A DNA stretch of 37,397 nt from Hyphomicrobiaceae bacterium (GTDB taxonomy: Bacteria; Pseudomonadota; Alphaproteobacteria; Rhizobiales; Hyphomicrobiaceae). Position 1 is the first letter of the stretch, and each line of letters opens with the position of its first letter. Below, in pieces: positions 18,008 to 26,032 of the stretch. Below the pieces are notes generated by a model. It was not told the origin of the DNA. It searched no databases and saw only the letters and a list, made by a program, of their open reading frames with translations. Location: the NCBI GenBank assembly GCA_025351355.1, contig JANXWC010000161.1:1-37397 (forward strand). The letters are read 5' to 3'. Both the position numbers and the translations under genes were made by a program.

Positions 18008-18835
18008 TCACGATCCGATTTTCCCAACCCAGCTGGGCCTGCGCTTTTCGACAAAAGCCGCGGTGCCTTCTCGCCCTTCCGGACCACGCACGGCGGCGGC
18101 AAAACTATCCGCCGCGCGATCCAACATCTCCGTCAACGGGAGGGGAGACGCCGCGCGCTGCATCAGGCGTTTCGTCTCCGCCACCGCATCCGGCGCGCAT
18201 TTCAGGATCTGATTGATTTCCGCGGTGACGAGTGCATCGAGGCCATCGATATCGGCTGCCACCTCATGCGCAAAGCCGACATCGCGCGCTTGGGTGCCCG
18301 TTAACTTCGCCCCCGACACCGCAAACCGCCGCGCCGCCGTCAGGCCGATTCGCCGCACCACAAAGGGCGAAATGGCCGCCGGCACGATACCCAGCATCAC
18401 CTCGGTCATGGCGAATTGCGCGCTCTCCAACGCGAATGTGACATCGGAGACAGAGGCAAAGCCGATGCCGCCGCCCATCACCGCGCCCTCGACCACGGCT
18501 ATAACCGCCTGCCGCGCCTCGTCGATCGTCAGCAGCATCGCGCCATAGCGGAGATTACCTGCCTTGAGTTCGTCGGCCATCCCTGCGATTGGTGGCGCAC
18601 TTGCCGTCGACATGTTCTTGATGTCGCCGCCGGCGCAGAACGTTCCGCCTGCACCGCGAATGACAACCACGCGCACGTCGCGATCATCGCGGATCGCATC
18701 GAAGGTCGCCTGGATCTCGCGCACCATGTCGGCCGACAAGGCATTGCGCGTCTCCGGCCGGTTGAGCCACAGCCGCAGCACCGGCCCTTCGCGCTCCAGC
18801 CGGATATGCGTGGTAGTCGGCAAGACGAGCGGCAT
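18008..18835 (-). CDS. atuE: Enoyl-CoA hydratase/isomerase, probably isohexenylglutaconyl-CoA hydratase (AtuE-like)
   Basis: Crotonase-superfamily hydratase, 275 residues. LNRPETRNALSADMV near residue 25 is the N-terminal signature. The oxyanion hole is formed by FCAGGDIKNM and EGAVMGGGIGFA, and MTEVMLGIVPA carries a glutamate at the position of one catalytic acid. In the atu pathway this enzyme hydrates the carboxylated intermediate; in leucine catabolism the equivalent is methylglutaconyl-CoA hydratase, and the two cannot be separated by eye. It overlaps its neighbours by one base upstream and, with the GTG option, four bases downstream, so it is firmly within the operon. Confidence 0.75.
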   Translation of the reverse strand: MPLVLPTTTHIRLEREGPVLRLWLNRPETRNALSADMVREIQATFDAIRDDRDVRVVVIRGAGGTFCAGGDIKNMSTASAPPIAGMADELKAGNLRYGAMLLTIDEARQAVIAVVEGAVMGGGIGFASVSDVTFALESAQFAMTEVMLGIVPAAISPFVVRRIGLTAARRFAVSGAKLTGTQARDVGFAHEVAADIDGLDALVTAEINQILKCAPDAVAETKRLMQRAASPLPLTEMLDRAADSFAAAVRGPEGREGTAAFVEKRRPSWVGKIGS

Positions 18836-20013
18836 CAGTGCTTCGCCTTTTTGCTTGTGTTACCGGTGCCCGGCAGAGTTCCCATCAACTTTGAAATGAT
18901 CGTCAGCATGATTTCGTCAGCACCGCCCCCGATCGACCCGAGACGACCATCGCGAAATGCCCGTGACACGCGGGTTTCGTTCATGAAACCCATGCCACCC
19001 CAGTATTGCAGGCAACCATCGGCGACTTCGCGGCTCAGGCGGCCTGACTTCAGTTTCACCATCGATGCCAGCTTCGTCACGTCCTGGCCCTTCAGGTAGA
19101 GGTCGCAAGCGCGATAGACGAGCGAGCGCAACAGTTCGATTTCCGTCGCCAATTCGGCGAGCTTGAAGTGCACCACTTGATTGTCGAGGATCGGCTTGCC
19201 GAACGCGACGCGGGTCCGCGTGTAGTCGATGGTTTCCTGGATCAGCCGCTCAAGCCCGATCAGTCCGCGCGCACCGGCCCATAGCCGCTCCTCCTGGAAC
19301 TGCAGCATCTGGTAAGTAAAACCCTTACCCTCCTCGCCGATGATGTAACGCTGGGGAATACGCACATCGTCGAAATGCACCTGCGCCGTATCGGACGAAT
19401 GCATGCCCATCTTGTCGAGCTTGCGGGCGATCTCGACGCCTTTGGTCTTCATCGGCACGCACATCAGCGTCTTGTTGCGATGCGGCTCGGCGTCGGAGGT
19501 ATTGGCCAACAGACACATCCAGTCGGCTTGCGTGCCACTGGTGGTCCACATCTTGCCGCCGTTGATGACATAGTCGCCGCCATCCTTGCGCGCGCTGGTC
19601 TTGACGCTGGCCACGTCCGAGCCGGCGCCGACTTCGGAGACACCAAGACAGGCGACAAAATCTCCCTCTATCGACGGCGCCAGAAATTCCTGGCAGACCA
19701 CATCCGAGCCGAAGCGCGCCAACGCCGGCGTCGCCATGTCGGTTTGCACACCGATCGCCATCGGCACGCCGCCGCAATTGACGTGACCGAGTTCCTCCGC
19801 CATCACCATCGAATAGGAATAATCCAGACCGGAGCCGCCCCATTTCTCAGGCTTGCACAAGCCGAGAAATCCCATCTTGCCCATTTTTTTGAACAACTCG
19901 TGGGCGGGAAAGATGCCGGCCTTTTCCCAGTCGTCGACGTGCGGATTGATCTCGGCCTTGATGAATTTCTGCAAGCTGGCGCGGAGTTGGTCGTGTTCGG
20001 GGGTGAATTGCAT
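18835..20013 (-). CDS. atuD: Acyl-CoA dehydrogenase, probably citronellyl-CoA dehydrogenase (AtuD-like)
   Basis: FAD-dependent alpha,beta-dehydrogenase of acyl-CoA thioesters, 392 residues. The family signatures are clear: ACLGVSEVGAGSDVASVKT (flavin and substrate region), KMWTTSGTQADWMCLLA, and the C-terminal QYWGGMGFMNETRVSR followed by FRDGRLGSIGGGADEIM. Glu346 in FMNETRV aligns with the catalytic glutamate of MCAD-type enzymes. The N-terminus (FTPEHDQLRASLQKFIKAEI, then NPHVDDWEKAG) resembles AtuD rather than isovaleryl-CoA dehydrogenase. The likely step is citronellyl-CoA to geranyl-CoA. The ATG at 20011-20013 follows a 35-base gap after the Uma2 gene. Confidence 0.78.
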   Translation of the reverse strand: MQFTPEHDQLRASLQKFIKAEINPHVDDWEKAGIFPAHELFKKMGKMGFLGLCKPEKWGGSGLDYSYSMVMAEELGHVNCGGVPMAIGVQTDMATPALARFGSDVVCQEFLAPSIEGDFVACLGVSEVGAGSDVASVKTSARKDGGDYVINGGKMWTTSGTQADWMCLLANTSDAEPHRNKTLMCVPMKTKGVEIARKLDKMGMHSSDTAQVHFDDVRIPQRYIIGEEGKGFTYQMLQFQEERLWAGARGLIGLERLIQETIDYTRTRVAFGKPILDNQVVHFKLAELATEIELLRSLVYRACDLYLKGQDVTKLASMVKLKSGRLSREVADGCLQYWGGMGFMNETRVSRAFRDGRLGSIGGGADEIMLTIISKLMGTLPGTGNTSKKAKH

Positions 20014-20048
20014 GGAGCGTTTCCGTCGTTGGGTCCGATTTTAAAATG

Positions 20049-20633
20049 TCAGGCGAGGTGCGTGTTGACGTAGGCCTCGCGCAAGGGCGCATTGAAGCCA
20101 ATCGACGCGAGCCGAACGACGTCATCGGCGCCGATCTTTTCGGTGTCTGCCGCCCACGTGCCGTCGGGCTCTCGCCGTAAAATTTCAGCGCCGAAGCGTG
20201 TCGAATGCACAATCAGCACCTCCTGCAGCGACGGCAAAGTCGTGTAGGCCCACACATTATCCCAAGTATCCTTGGCGTTGCCCGGCGAAAGAATCTCGAT
20301 CAGCAACAGCGGCTCCGGCAAAGCAATCTGACCCGCCACGTCCGGCGCGCAGCTGACGCCGATGTCCGGCACGCGCATGTTGATATCGGCGTGGACGCGC
20401 ACTTCGACGGCGGGCTCCGTGATGAGCCTGCAACGCGCCGGCGCACCTGATATATGATTGCCGATCATGCGCACGAGCGTTGCCTGGATCGTCCCGTGCG
20501 TCGTGCTCGCCGGCGACATGGCGCGCAACTCACCGTCGATGAGCTGATAGCGCCCGCCCAACCCATCACCCGACCAGGCCAGGAACTCCGCGGCCGTCAT
20601 GTGGGTCGGAACTTTGCGCTTTGTCGATGCCAT
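20049..20633 (-). CDS. Uma2 family (DUF820) putative PD-(D/E)xK nuclease-fold protein
   Basis: A 194-residue protein of the Uma2 family: MTAAEFLAW near the N-terminus, YQLIDGELRAMSPAS (29-43), VPDIGVSC with Asp90, and LLLIEILSP with Glu113. The family has a restriction-endonuclease fold and is very abundant in cyanobacteria; its biological role is not known. The conserved lysine usually following in a D-K-xx-Y pattern appears as DNVWAY (Asn in place of Lys), so the active site may be defective. It lies inside the acyl-CoA operon, 57 bases after the carboxyltransferase gene and 35 before the dehydrogenase gene, with no link to the pathway. It looks like an inserted passenger gene. Confidence 0.82.
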   Translation of the reverse strand: MASTKRKVPTHMTAAEFLAWSGDGLGGRYQLIDGELRAMSPASTTHGTIQATLVRMIGNHISGAPARCRLITEPAVEVRVHADINMRVPDIGVSCAPDVAGQIALPEPLLLIEILSPGNAKDTWDNVWAYTTLPSLQEVLIVHSTRFGAEILRREPDGTWAADTEKIGADDVVRLASIGFNAPLREAYVNTHLA

Positions 20634-20690
20634 GTCGTGCTCACCAAGATGCCCGGGTCTGATCGCAAGCCTAGCACAAGCCTCCTTGTG

Positions 20691-22310
20691 TCACATCCGC
20701 CCGACGCCGAACGTCGTCCGCCGCAGCGGTCGTATCTCGGCCTCGCGGCAGATCGACAGGCACATGGCCAGCACGCGCCTGCTATCGCGCGGATCGATAA
20801 TGCCATCGTCCCACAGCCGCGCCGTTGCAAACAGCGCCGCGCTTTCGCCGTCCATGCGCTTGACGATGCCGGCCTCCATCTTGTCGAGCATGGCGCGATC
20901 GACGGGTTTGCCCTCGCGCCTGGCCTTGTCCTCCGTTACGATCGACATGACCTTGGCCGCCTGCTCGCCGCCCATCACGGCAACACGATTGTTCGGCCAC
21001 GCAAAGATGAAGCGCGGATCGTAGGCGCGCCCGCACATGCCATAGTTGCCGGCACCGAACGACGCGCCGATGTGCAGCGTGATCTGCGGCACCGTCGCGT
21101 TGGCCACAGCCTGGATCATTTTGGAGCCATGCTTGATGATGCCCGCCTGCTCCATCTCGCGACCGACCATGTAGCCGGTGGTGTTCTGCAGATAGAGGAT
21201 GGGAATGTTGGCCTGACAGCAAAGTTGAATGAACTGCGCCGCCTTGGTGGCGCCATCCGCGTCGATCGGGCCGTTATTACCGATGACGCCGATAGTGTGC
21301 CCCTCGATCGCCGCGTGCCCACAGACGGTATGCACACCATAAAGGGCTTTGAAATCGAGAAAGTCGCTGCCGTCGACAAGCCGCGCGATGACCTCACGCA
21401 CGTCATACGGCTTGCGGTAATCGACGGGTACGGCGCCTGCCAGCTCCTCGACAGGATACCGTGGCTCAACCCAGGCAACGTCGCGTTGGACAGGCAGTTG
21501 CTGGTTCCAGGGCAGACGCTGCAGCACTTCGCGCGCGAGGCGGATTCCATCCGTATCGTCCTCAGCCAGATATTCTGCCAGCCCCGACTTGGTGGCGTGC
21601 ATTTCAGCCCCGCCCAGTTCTTCATCCGTGGCGATCTCGCCAGTCGCGGCCTTGAGCAGCGGCGGGCCGGCCAGGAACACTTTCGCCTTGCCGCGTACGA
21701 GGATCACATAGTCGGACAATCCCGGAACATACGCGCCGCCCGCTGTGGAAGATCCGTGCACGACGGTGACCTGCGGAATGCCCGCCGCCGACATACGCGC
21801 TTGATTGGCGAACCCGCGCCCGCCCTCGACGAAAATCTCCGCCTGATACAGCAGGTTTGCGCCGCCGCTCTCGACCAGCCGCACCACCGGCAACTTGTTC
21901 TCGAATGCGATCTGCTGCACGCGCAGGTTCTTTTTAAGTCCCATCGGCGCCGTCGTGCCGCCCTTGATGGCGCTATCCGACGCAGTCACGACGCAGCGGA
22001 TACCGGCGACGCTGCCGATGCCGCAGATGCCGCCACCGCCTTGGATACCTGCACCCCCGTCGTCGTCGTGCATCTTGAGTCCAGCCAGCGTCGATAACTC
22101 CAGCCACGGCGCGCCGCGATCCAACAATAACGCGACCCGCTCCCGTGGCAGCAATTGTCCGCGCTTGCGGAACAGAGCCTCCTTGCCATCCGATTGCGCG
22201 CGAACCTTTTCCTCGAGATCACGCACCCCTGCAATCAGTGCCAGCATTTGCTCGCGGTTCTGCCGGAAGCTTTCCGAAGACGTCTCGATGCGGCTTTCAA
22301 TGACTGGCAT
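20691..22310 (-). CDS. atuC: Acyl-CoA carboxylase beta (carboxyltransferase) subunit, probably geranyl-CoA carboxylase (AtuC-like)
   Basis: Transfers the carboxyl group from biotin to the gamma carbon of an unsaturated branched acyl-CoA. The 539-residue product has the two crotonase-like carboxyltransferase halves: KRGQLLPRERVALLLDRGAP, ASDSAIKGGTTAPMGLKKN and VVRLVESGGANLLYQAEIF in the N half, GGEQAAKVMSIVTEDKARRE in the C half. The segment LKAATGEIATDEELGGAEMH is, as I recall it, nearer to Pseudomonas AtuC than to the methylcrotonyl-CoA carboxylase LiuB. Length 539 fits both. The start is ATG at 22308-22310, 23 bases after the SDR stop. Calling it methylcrotonyl-CoA carboxylase remains the main alternative. 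Confidence 0.8.
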   Translation of the reverse strand: MPVIESRIETSSESFRQNREQMLALIAGVRDLEEKVRAQSDGKEALFRKRGQLLPRERVALLLDRGAPWLELSTLAGLKMHDDDGGAGIQGGGGICGIGSVAGIRCVVTASDSAIKGGTTAPMGLKKNLRVQQIAFENKLPVVRLVESGGANLLYQAEIFVEGGRGFANQARMSAAGIPQVTVVHGSSTAGGAYVPGLSDYVILVRGKAKVFLAGPPLLKAATGEIATDEELGGAEMHATKSGLAEYLAEDDTDGIRLAREVLQRLPWNQQLPVQRDVAWVEPRYPVEELAGAVPVDYRKPYDVREVIARLVDGSDFLDFKALYGVHTVCGHAAIEGHTIGVIGNNGPIDADGATKAAQFIQLCCQANIPILYLQNTTGYMVGREMEQAGIIKHGSKMIQAVANATVPQITLHIGASFGAGNYGMCGRAYDPRFIFAWPNNRVAVMGGEQAAKVMSIVTEDKARREGKPVDRAMLDKMEAGIVKRMDGESAALFATARLWDDGIIDPRDSRRVLAMCLSICREAEIRPLRRTTFGVGRM

Positions 22311-22333
22311 GTACGTTCAAACCCCGATCACGT

Positions 22334-23218
22334 TTAGCCGCCAAGCACTTTCGGCTTCTGCGCCAGATGAAAACCATCGAATTCCGGCGCCGGATTTGTA
22401 TTGGGTGGCATGGGCCGGCTGATCTTGGCATTGGGCGCGGCGCCATCCACCCGCAAGGTCGAACCGGAGATGTAGGCGGCTCCGTCCGACAACAAAAACA
22501 CGATGGCCGCGGCGGTTTCACTCTCCGTGCCCATGCGGCCCAACGGCGCTATATTTTTCAACCCGCGGATGCGCTCGCCCATCTCAGGCGGATACTGATC
22601 CATGCCCGAAGACGCGATCCAACCCGGCGCCACCGCATTGACCCGCACGTTCGAACGCGACCATTCCAGCGCCGCCGTCTCGGTAAAGTTCACCATGCCC
22701 GCCCGCGCAGCACCCGAGTGCCCCATCGTCGGCATGCCCATCCACATATCGGCGACGATGTTGACGATCGAGCCGCCGTGCGCCTTCATCCACTGCGTGT
22801 AGCATTCGCGCGCCATCACGAAGCCGCCGGTGAGGTTGGTCCGCACGACGTTCTCCCAACCCTTCTGGCTGATGCTTTCAAGCGGTGCTGCGAACTGACC
22901 GCCGGCATTATTGACGAGATGATCGATACGCCCGAACCGTTTCACGATCGCCGTTACAACGGCTGCAACCTGCACTTCCTCACGGATATCGCAAGCAAAA
23001 CCCTGCGCGTCGCCGCCGGCTGCCGCGATCTCGGCTGCCACCGCGTCCAGTTTTTCCTGCTTGCGCCCTACCACGGCGACCTTGGCCCCCAAAGCCGCTA
23101 ACTCATGCGCGGTGCAGCGCCCGATGCCACTACCACCGCCCGTCACCACCGCGACCCGGCCGGAAAACAAACCGGGTTTGAATATCGACTGATAGTGGGT
23201 TGGTTTCGACGTCTGCAT
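22334..23218 (-). CDS. atuB: Short-chain dehydrogenase/reductase, AtuB-position, with PECR-like active-site motif
   Basis: NAD(P)-dependent Rossmann oxidoreductase of 294 residues. The cofactor motif TGGGSGIG (26-33) and NNAG (103-106) are intact. At the usual YxxxK site it reads HSGAARAG (167-174), so neither Tyr nor Lys is present. The same HSGAARAG motif is found in peroxisomal trans-2-enoyl-CoA reductase (PECR), which suggests enoyl-CoA reduction rather than alcohol oxidation. Gene order places it as AtuB, annotated in Pseudomonas as citronellol/citronellal dehydrogenase. It is first in the operon. The ATG at 23216-23218 is preferred over one at 23257 because the latter would put the palindrome 23242-23258 inside the gene. 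Confidence 0.72.
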   Translation of the reverse strand: MQTSKPTHYQSIFKPGLFSGRVAVVTGGGSGIGRCTAHELAALGAKVAVVGRKQEKLDAVAAEIAAAGGDAQGFACDIREEVQVAAVVTAIVKRFGRIDHLVNNAGGQFAAPLESISQKGWENVVRTNLTGGFVMARECYTQWMKAHGGSIVNIVADMWMGMPTMGHSGAARAGMVNFTETAALEWSRSNVRVNAVAPGWIASSGMDQYPPEMGERIRGLKNIAPLGRMGTESETAAAIVFLLSDGAAYISGSTLRVDGAAPNAKISRPMPPNTNPAPEFDGFHLAQKPKVLGG

Positions 23219-23241
23219 CTTCGCCCGTCCGTATCCCCAAT

Positions 23242-23258
23242 TTTGAGGTTGCCTCAAA
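23242..23258. promoter_or_regulatory. Likely TetR operator between the divergent operons
   Basis: TTTGAGG TTG CCTCAAA is a perfect 7+7 bp palindrome with a 3-base centre, 24 bases upstream of the preferred SDR start and 55 bases before the divergent TetR ATG. Position and symmetry fit a TetR-family operator that would control both the atu-like operon and the regulator itself. AtuR of Pseudomonas is also a TetR repressor acting on inverted repeats at its own locus. Binding by this regulator is inference. Confidence 0.6.
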
Positions 23259-23313
23259 TTCGAGAGTGGCGCACACTTGGACGCACTGTCAATGCGGATA
23301 AGCGCAAGATCGC

Positions 23314-24018
23314 ATGGTCCAGAGAACCGCCAAATCTCTATCGAAACCGCCCGTCGGCCGCTGGGGCGCGCGCGAGGCTGGCATCCTTGATGTGGCCCGC
23401 CGGCTCTATGGTTTGCGCGGCTACGAGCGCGTCTCGATGGCCGAGGTGGCCGTCGCCGCCGGCCTATCCGAAGGCACGCTCTACAATTACTTTCACGACA
23501 AAAGCGATCTGGTGCTCAGCGTTGGATTGGCCGCTTTACAAAGCAACATTGACGAAGCCGAGCGTATTGCCGCAACCGCCACCTGCTTGCGTGGTGGCTT
23601 GCAAGCCCTCATCGCGCATCAGTTGCGCAGCATGCTGGTGGCGCCGGAAATGTATAGAATCTGGCTGCGCGAAGTGAAAGCGGCAGAAGGCTACGGACGC
23701 AGCGGCGCACGCGATGCATTGCGCGCGTTCTCCGATCAATTCACGGCATTTTTGGATCGTTGGGCGCCGGATCTGACGTCACGAACAGGGCTCGAGCGCG
23801 CGGTCATGCGCGACATGTTCTACGGCGGCATCGAGCAGATCGGCTGGACGGTCATCGTACAAAACCGGCGACGGGGCTTTGACATCGGCGCCGCATCACT
23901 TAAGCTAACCCAAGTGTATCTCGCAGCCTTCGGGCTCGCCGACCTTTCCGCACCCAACAAGACAACGCCATCAAAATCCCGCCCTGCAAAGAAAAACCGG
24001 ATCAATTCCGCAATTTGA
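23314..24018 (+). CDS. TetR/AcrR family transcriptional regulator (AtuR-like position)
   Basis: A 234-residue DNA-binding regulator. Residues 23-67 ([20 protein letters not shown] followed by [20 protein letters not shown]) form the canonical TetR helix-turn-helix. The C-terminal ligand-binding half is divergent, as usual; acyl-CoA thioesters are the expected effectors for regulators at such loci. A basic tail (SRPAKKNR) ends the protein. It is divergent from the SDR operon and lies 10 bases before the thiolase gene, so it probably represses both directions through the palindrome at 23242-23258. Confidence 0.88.
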   Translation: MVQRTAKSLSKPPVGRWGAREAGILDVARRLYGLRGYERVSMAEVAVAAGLSEGTLYNYFHDKSDLVLSVGLAALQSNIDEAERIAATATCLRGGLQALIAHQLRSMLVAPEMYRIWLREVKAAEGYGRSGARDALRAFSDQFTAFLDRWAPDLTSRTGLERAVMRDMFYGGIEQIGWTVIVQNRRRGFDIGAASLKLTQVYLAAFGLADLSAPNKTTPSKSRPAKKNRINSAI

Positions 24019-24028
24019 GGAACGCCCC

Positions 24029-25237
24029 ATGGCCGACGCTTATATTTACGATGCCGTTCGCACGCCACGCGGTCGCGGCAAATCCGATGGATCGCTGCAC
24101 GAAGTGACCGCCCTCAACCTCGCCACCGGCGTTCTCAAATCCATCCGCGACCGCTCCAATCTCGACACGTCGTTGGTTGACGACGTGGTGTTCGGCATCG
24201 TCTCGCCGACGCGCGAACAGGGCTCCGATCTCGCCCGCATCGCCGTGCTCAATGCCGACTACGCCGAAACGGTCGCCGGCGTGCAGATCAATCGCTTCTG
24301 TGCCTCGGGCCTCGAGGCTGTTAATATGGCAGCCGCACAGGTGATGTCCGGCCAGTCGAAGATGACGATTGGCGGCGGTGTCGAAAGCATGAGCCGCGTG
24401 CCGATGGGCAGCGATGGCGGACCGTGGGCGGCCGATCCGAGCATCGCCTTCAAGAGCTATTTCACGCCGCAAGGCATCGGCGCCGACACCATCGCTACCA
24501 TGCACGGCTTCTCGCGCGACGACGTTGACGCCTACGCCGTCGAAAGCCAGAAACGGGCGGCGGCGGCCTGGAAGGCCGGGCACTTCAAGAAATCTGTAGT
24601 ACCGGTCAAAGACCAACTCGGCCTCACCATCCTCGACCGCGACGAACACATGCGGCCGGACACGTCCATGCAGTCGCTCGCAAGCCTCAAGGCCGCGTTC
24701 GGGGCCATCGGCGAGCAGGCCGGCTTTGATGCCGTCATGACGCAGCGTTATCCCGAACTCGAACGCATCAATCATGTCCACCATGCCGGCAACTCGTCGG
24801 GCATCGTCGATGGCTCGGCAGCCGTTCTCGTCGGCAGCAAGGAGGCCGGCATTGCCGCCGGCCTCAAACCACGCGCCCGCATCCGTGGTTTCGCGTCGAT
24901 CGGCTCGGAGCCGTCGATCATGCTGACGGGCCCCGAGAAGGTGACGACGAAGCTGCTCAAGAACCTGGGCATGAAGGCTGGCGATATCGATCTCTACGAG
25001 TTGAACGAAGCCTTCGCGTCCGTCGTCATGCTCTACATGAAGCTGCTCAACATTCCGCACAGCAAGATCAACGTCAACGGTGGCGCCATCGCCATGGGGC
25101 ATCCACTGGGCGCCACCGGCGCGATGATCCTCGGCACTCTACTTGACGAGATGGAACGCCGCGATCTCTCCACCGGCCTCGCCACCCTCTGCGTCGGCGC
25201 CGGCATGGGCACCGCGACGGTGATTGAGCGGGTGTGA
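24029..25237 (+). CDS. Acetyl-CoA acyltransferase (thiolase)
   Basis: Thiolytic cleavage of 3-oxoacyl-CoA to acetyl-CoA and a shortened acyl-CoA, 402 residues. Cys91 in [13 protein letters not shown] is the acyl-accepting nucleophile, NEAF and [15 protein letters not shown] (His358) are the other active-site loops, and Cys388 in CVGAGMG is the proton-shuttling cysteine. The GAGGA at 24016-24020, overlapping the TetR stop, is a good ribosome binding site for the ATG at 24029. With the FadJ-like gene downstream it would form a beta-oxidation pair. In an atu-type pathway it could cleave the oxo-acyl-CoA left after removal of the acetate branch, which is inference. Confidence 0.92.
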   Translation: MADAYIYDAVRTPRGRGKSDGSLHEVTALNLATGVLKSIRDRSNLDTSLVDDVVFGIVSPTREQGSDLARIAVLNADYAETVAGVQINRFCASGLEAVNMAAAQVMSGQSKMTIGGGVESMSRVPMGSDGGPWAADPSIAFKSYFTPQGIGADTIATMHGFSRDDVDAYAVESQKRAAAAWKAGHFKKSVVPVKDQLGLTILDRDEHMRPDTSMQSLASLKAAFGAIGEQAGFDAVMTQRYPELERINHVHHAGNSSGIVDGSAAVLVGSKEAGIAAGLKPRARIRGFASIGSEPSIMLTGPEKVTTKLLKNLGMKAGDIDLYELNEAFASVVMLYMKLLNIPHSKINVNGGAIAMGHPLGATGAMILGTLLDEMERRDLSTGLATLCVGAGMGTATVIERV

Positions 25238-25273
25238 GAACAGCCGCATTTTCCGTGACGACGACCACACCCA

Positions 25274-25423
25274 TCGTCATGGCCGCGAAGGCGGCCAACC
25301 AAGCAAGCAGAAGGGCCGAGGGTCGGTGACATCAGTCGCAACACAGCTTTAGCCGAATCCATTGATTTGCCCGTCACGACAAAAATCGGCATGCTTGGGT
25401 GGCCGCCTTCGCGGCCATGACGA
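25274..25423. repeat. Pair of REP-like hairpins in inverted orientation
   Basis: A 32-base unit at 25274-25305 recurs inverted at 25392-25423 with a single mismatch. Each unit contains a hairpin GGCCGC-GAAG-GCGGCC (or its complement) preceded by TCGTCAT and followed by CCAAGCA on one strand. The 86 bases between the arms hold no gene. The element lies just after the thiolase stop codon and could act as a transcript-stabilising or attenuating structure, like BIME-type REP pairs. Confidence 0.75.
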
Positions 25424-25504
25424 AAGTTCAGGGTTCGTGCGGGCAGTCAATCGCTGGCCTGCAGAGACGAATTCAAACTCAAAACATAAATTGAGTGGGA
25501 ACCT

Positions 25505-26032
25505 ATGACTGTCTTCGAGTGGATTTGGGCGAACGCCGCAAAGCTACGAGACTTGGCCGCCATTTTGGGTGTTATCGGTACTGTCGCTGGTGTCGGTGTG
25601 TCGGTTTGGCGCTCACGTGTTGAGCGACTTCTGCAGAAGGAAGTGAACGCCAAACGAACTTATGCCGGCGTGTTGCGCTTGTCGTTTGAGCATCCAGAGT
25701 ATGCCGAACCAGATCGTCCTTTGCATGAAGATCCTGAGAAGCGGGTGCGCTACTTCTGGTTTGTTAGCAATGTCCTCAATGCGCTCGACGAAATTCTTGT
25801 TTCAACATCGGACCTCGTTTGGCGGGAGACGGCTGGATTACTGATCAAACATCATGTTGTCTGGCTTTCATCTGCCGAATTCCGGCAAACCGAGCTTCCG
25901 ACTTATAGCGACGACCTGCGAGCGATTATCAAAGCGTCCGTCGCAGATCACCAAGGACGCAAAAGTGCAGACCTAAAGACTTTACTTGAGCCGAAAATCA
26001 CACAGCACCTGTCCGTGAGTACAACACCATGA
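25505..26032 (+). CDS. Membrane-anchored protein of unknown function inside the thiolase-fadJ operon
   Basis: A 175-residue protein. Residues about 15-36 (LRDLAAILGVIGTVAGVGVS) form one hydrophobic helix, followed by a basic charged helix (WRSRVERLLQKEVNAKR) and a soluble domain. I recognise no family. GTGGGAA shortly before the ATG at 25505 is a fair ribosome binding site. The stop overlaps the fadJ-like start as ATGA, so translation is coupled. Codon use is visibly less GC-rich than in the two flanking genes, and the REP pair lies just upstream; together this suggests late insertion between two beta-oxidation genes. Confidence 0.65.
   Translation: MTVFEWIWANAAKLRDLAAILGVIGTVAGVGVSVWRSRVERLLQKEVNAKRTYAGVLRLSFEHPEYAEPDRPLHEDPEKRVRYFWFVSNVLNALDEILVSTSDLVWRETAGLLIKHHVVWLSSAEFRQTELPTYSDDLRAIIKASVADHQGRKSADLKTLLEPKITQHLSVSTTP

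Noticed and set aside
20454-22097. Long open frame of about 547 codons on the plus strand, antisense to the carboxyltransferase gene
   Set aside because: Its translation is rich in Arg, His and Ala without family motifs, and the opposite strand encodes a clear acyl-CoA carboxylase beta subunit.
16050-23218. Interpretation as the leucine/isovalerate (liu) cluster
   Set aside because: No liuE lyase, the dehydrogenase resembles AtuD more than isovaleryl-CoA dehydrogenase, and the gene order matches atuBCDEF. It is kept as the main alternative rather than excluded.
24002-25102. Open frame of about 366 codons antisense to the thiolase gene
   Set aside because: Histidine- and aspartate-rich shadow of a well-supported thiolase.
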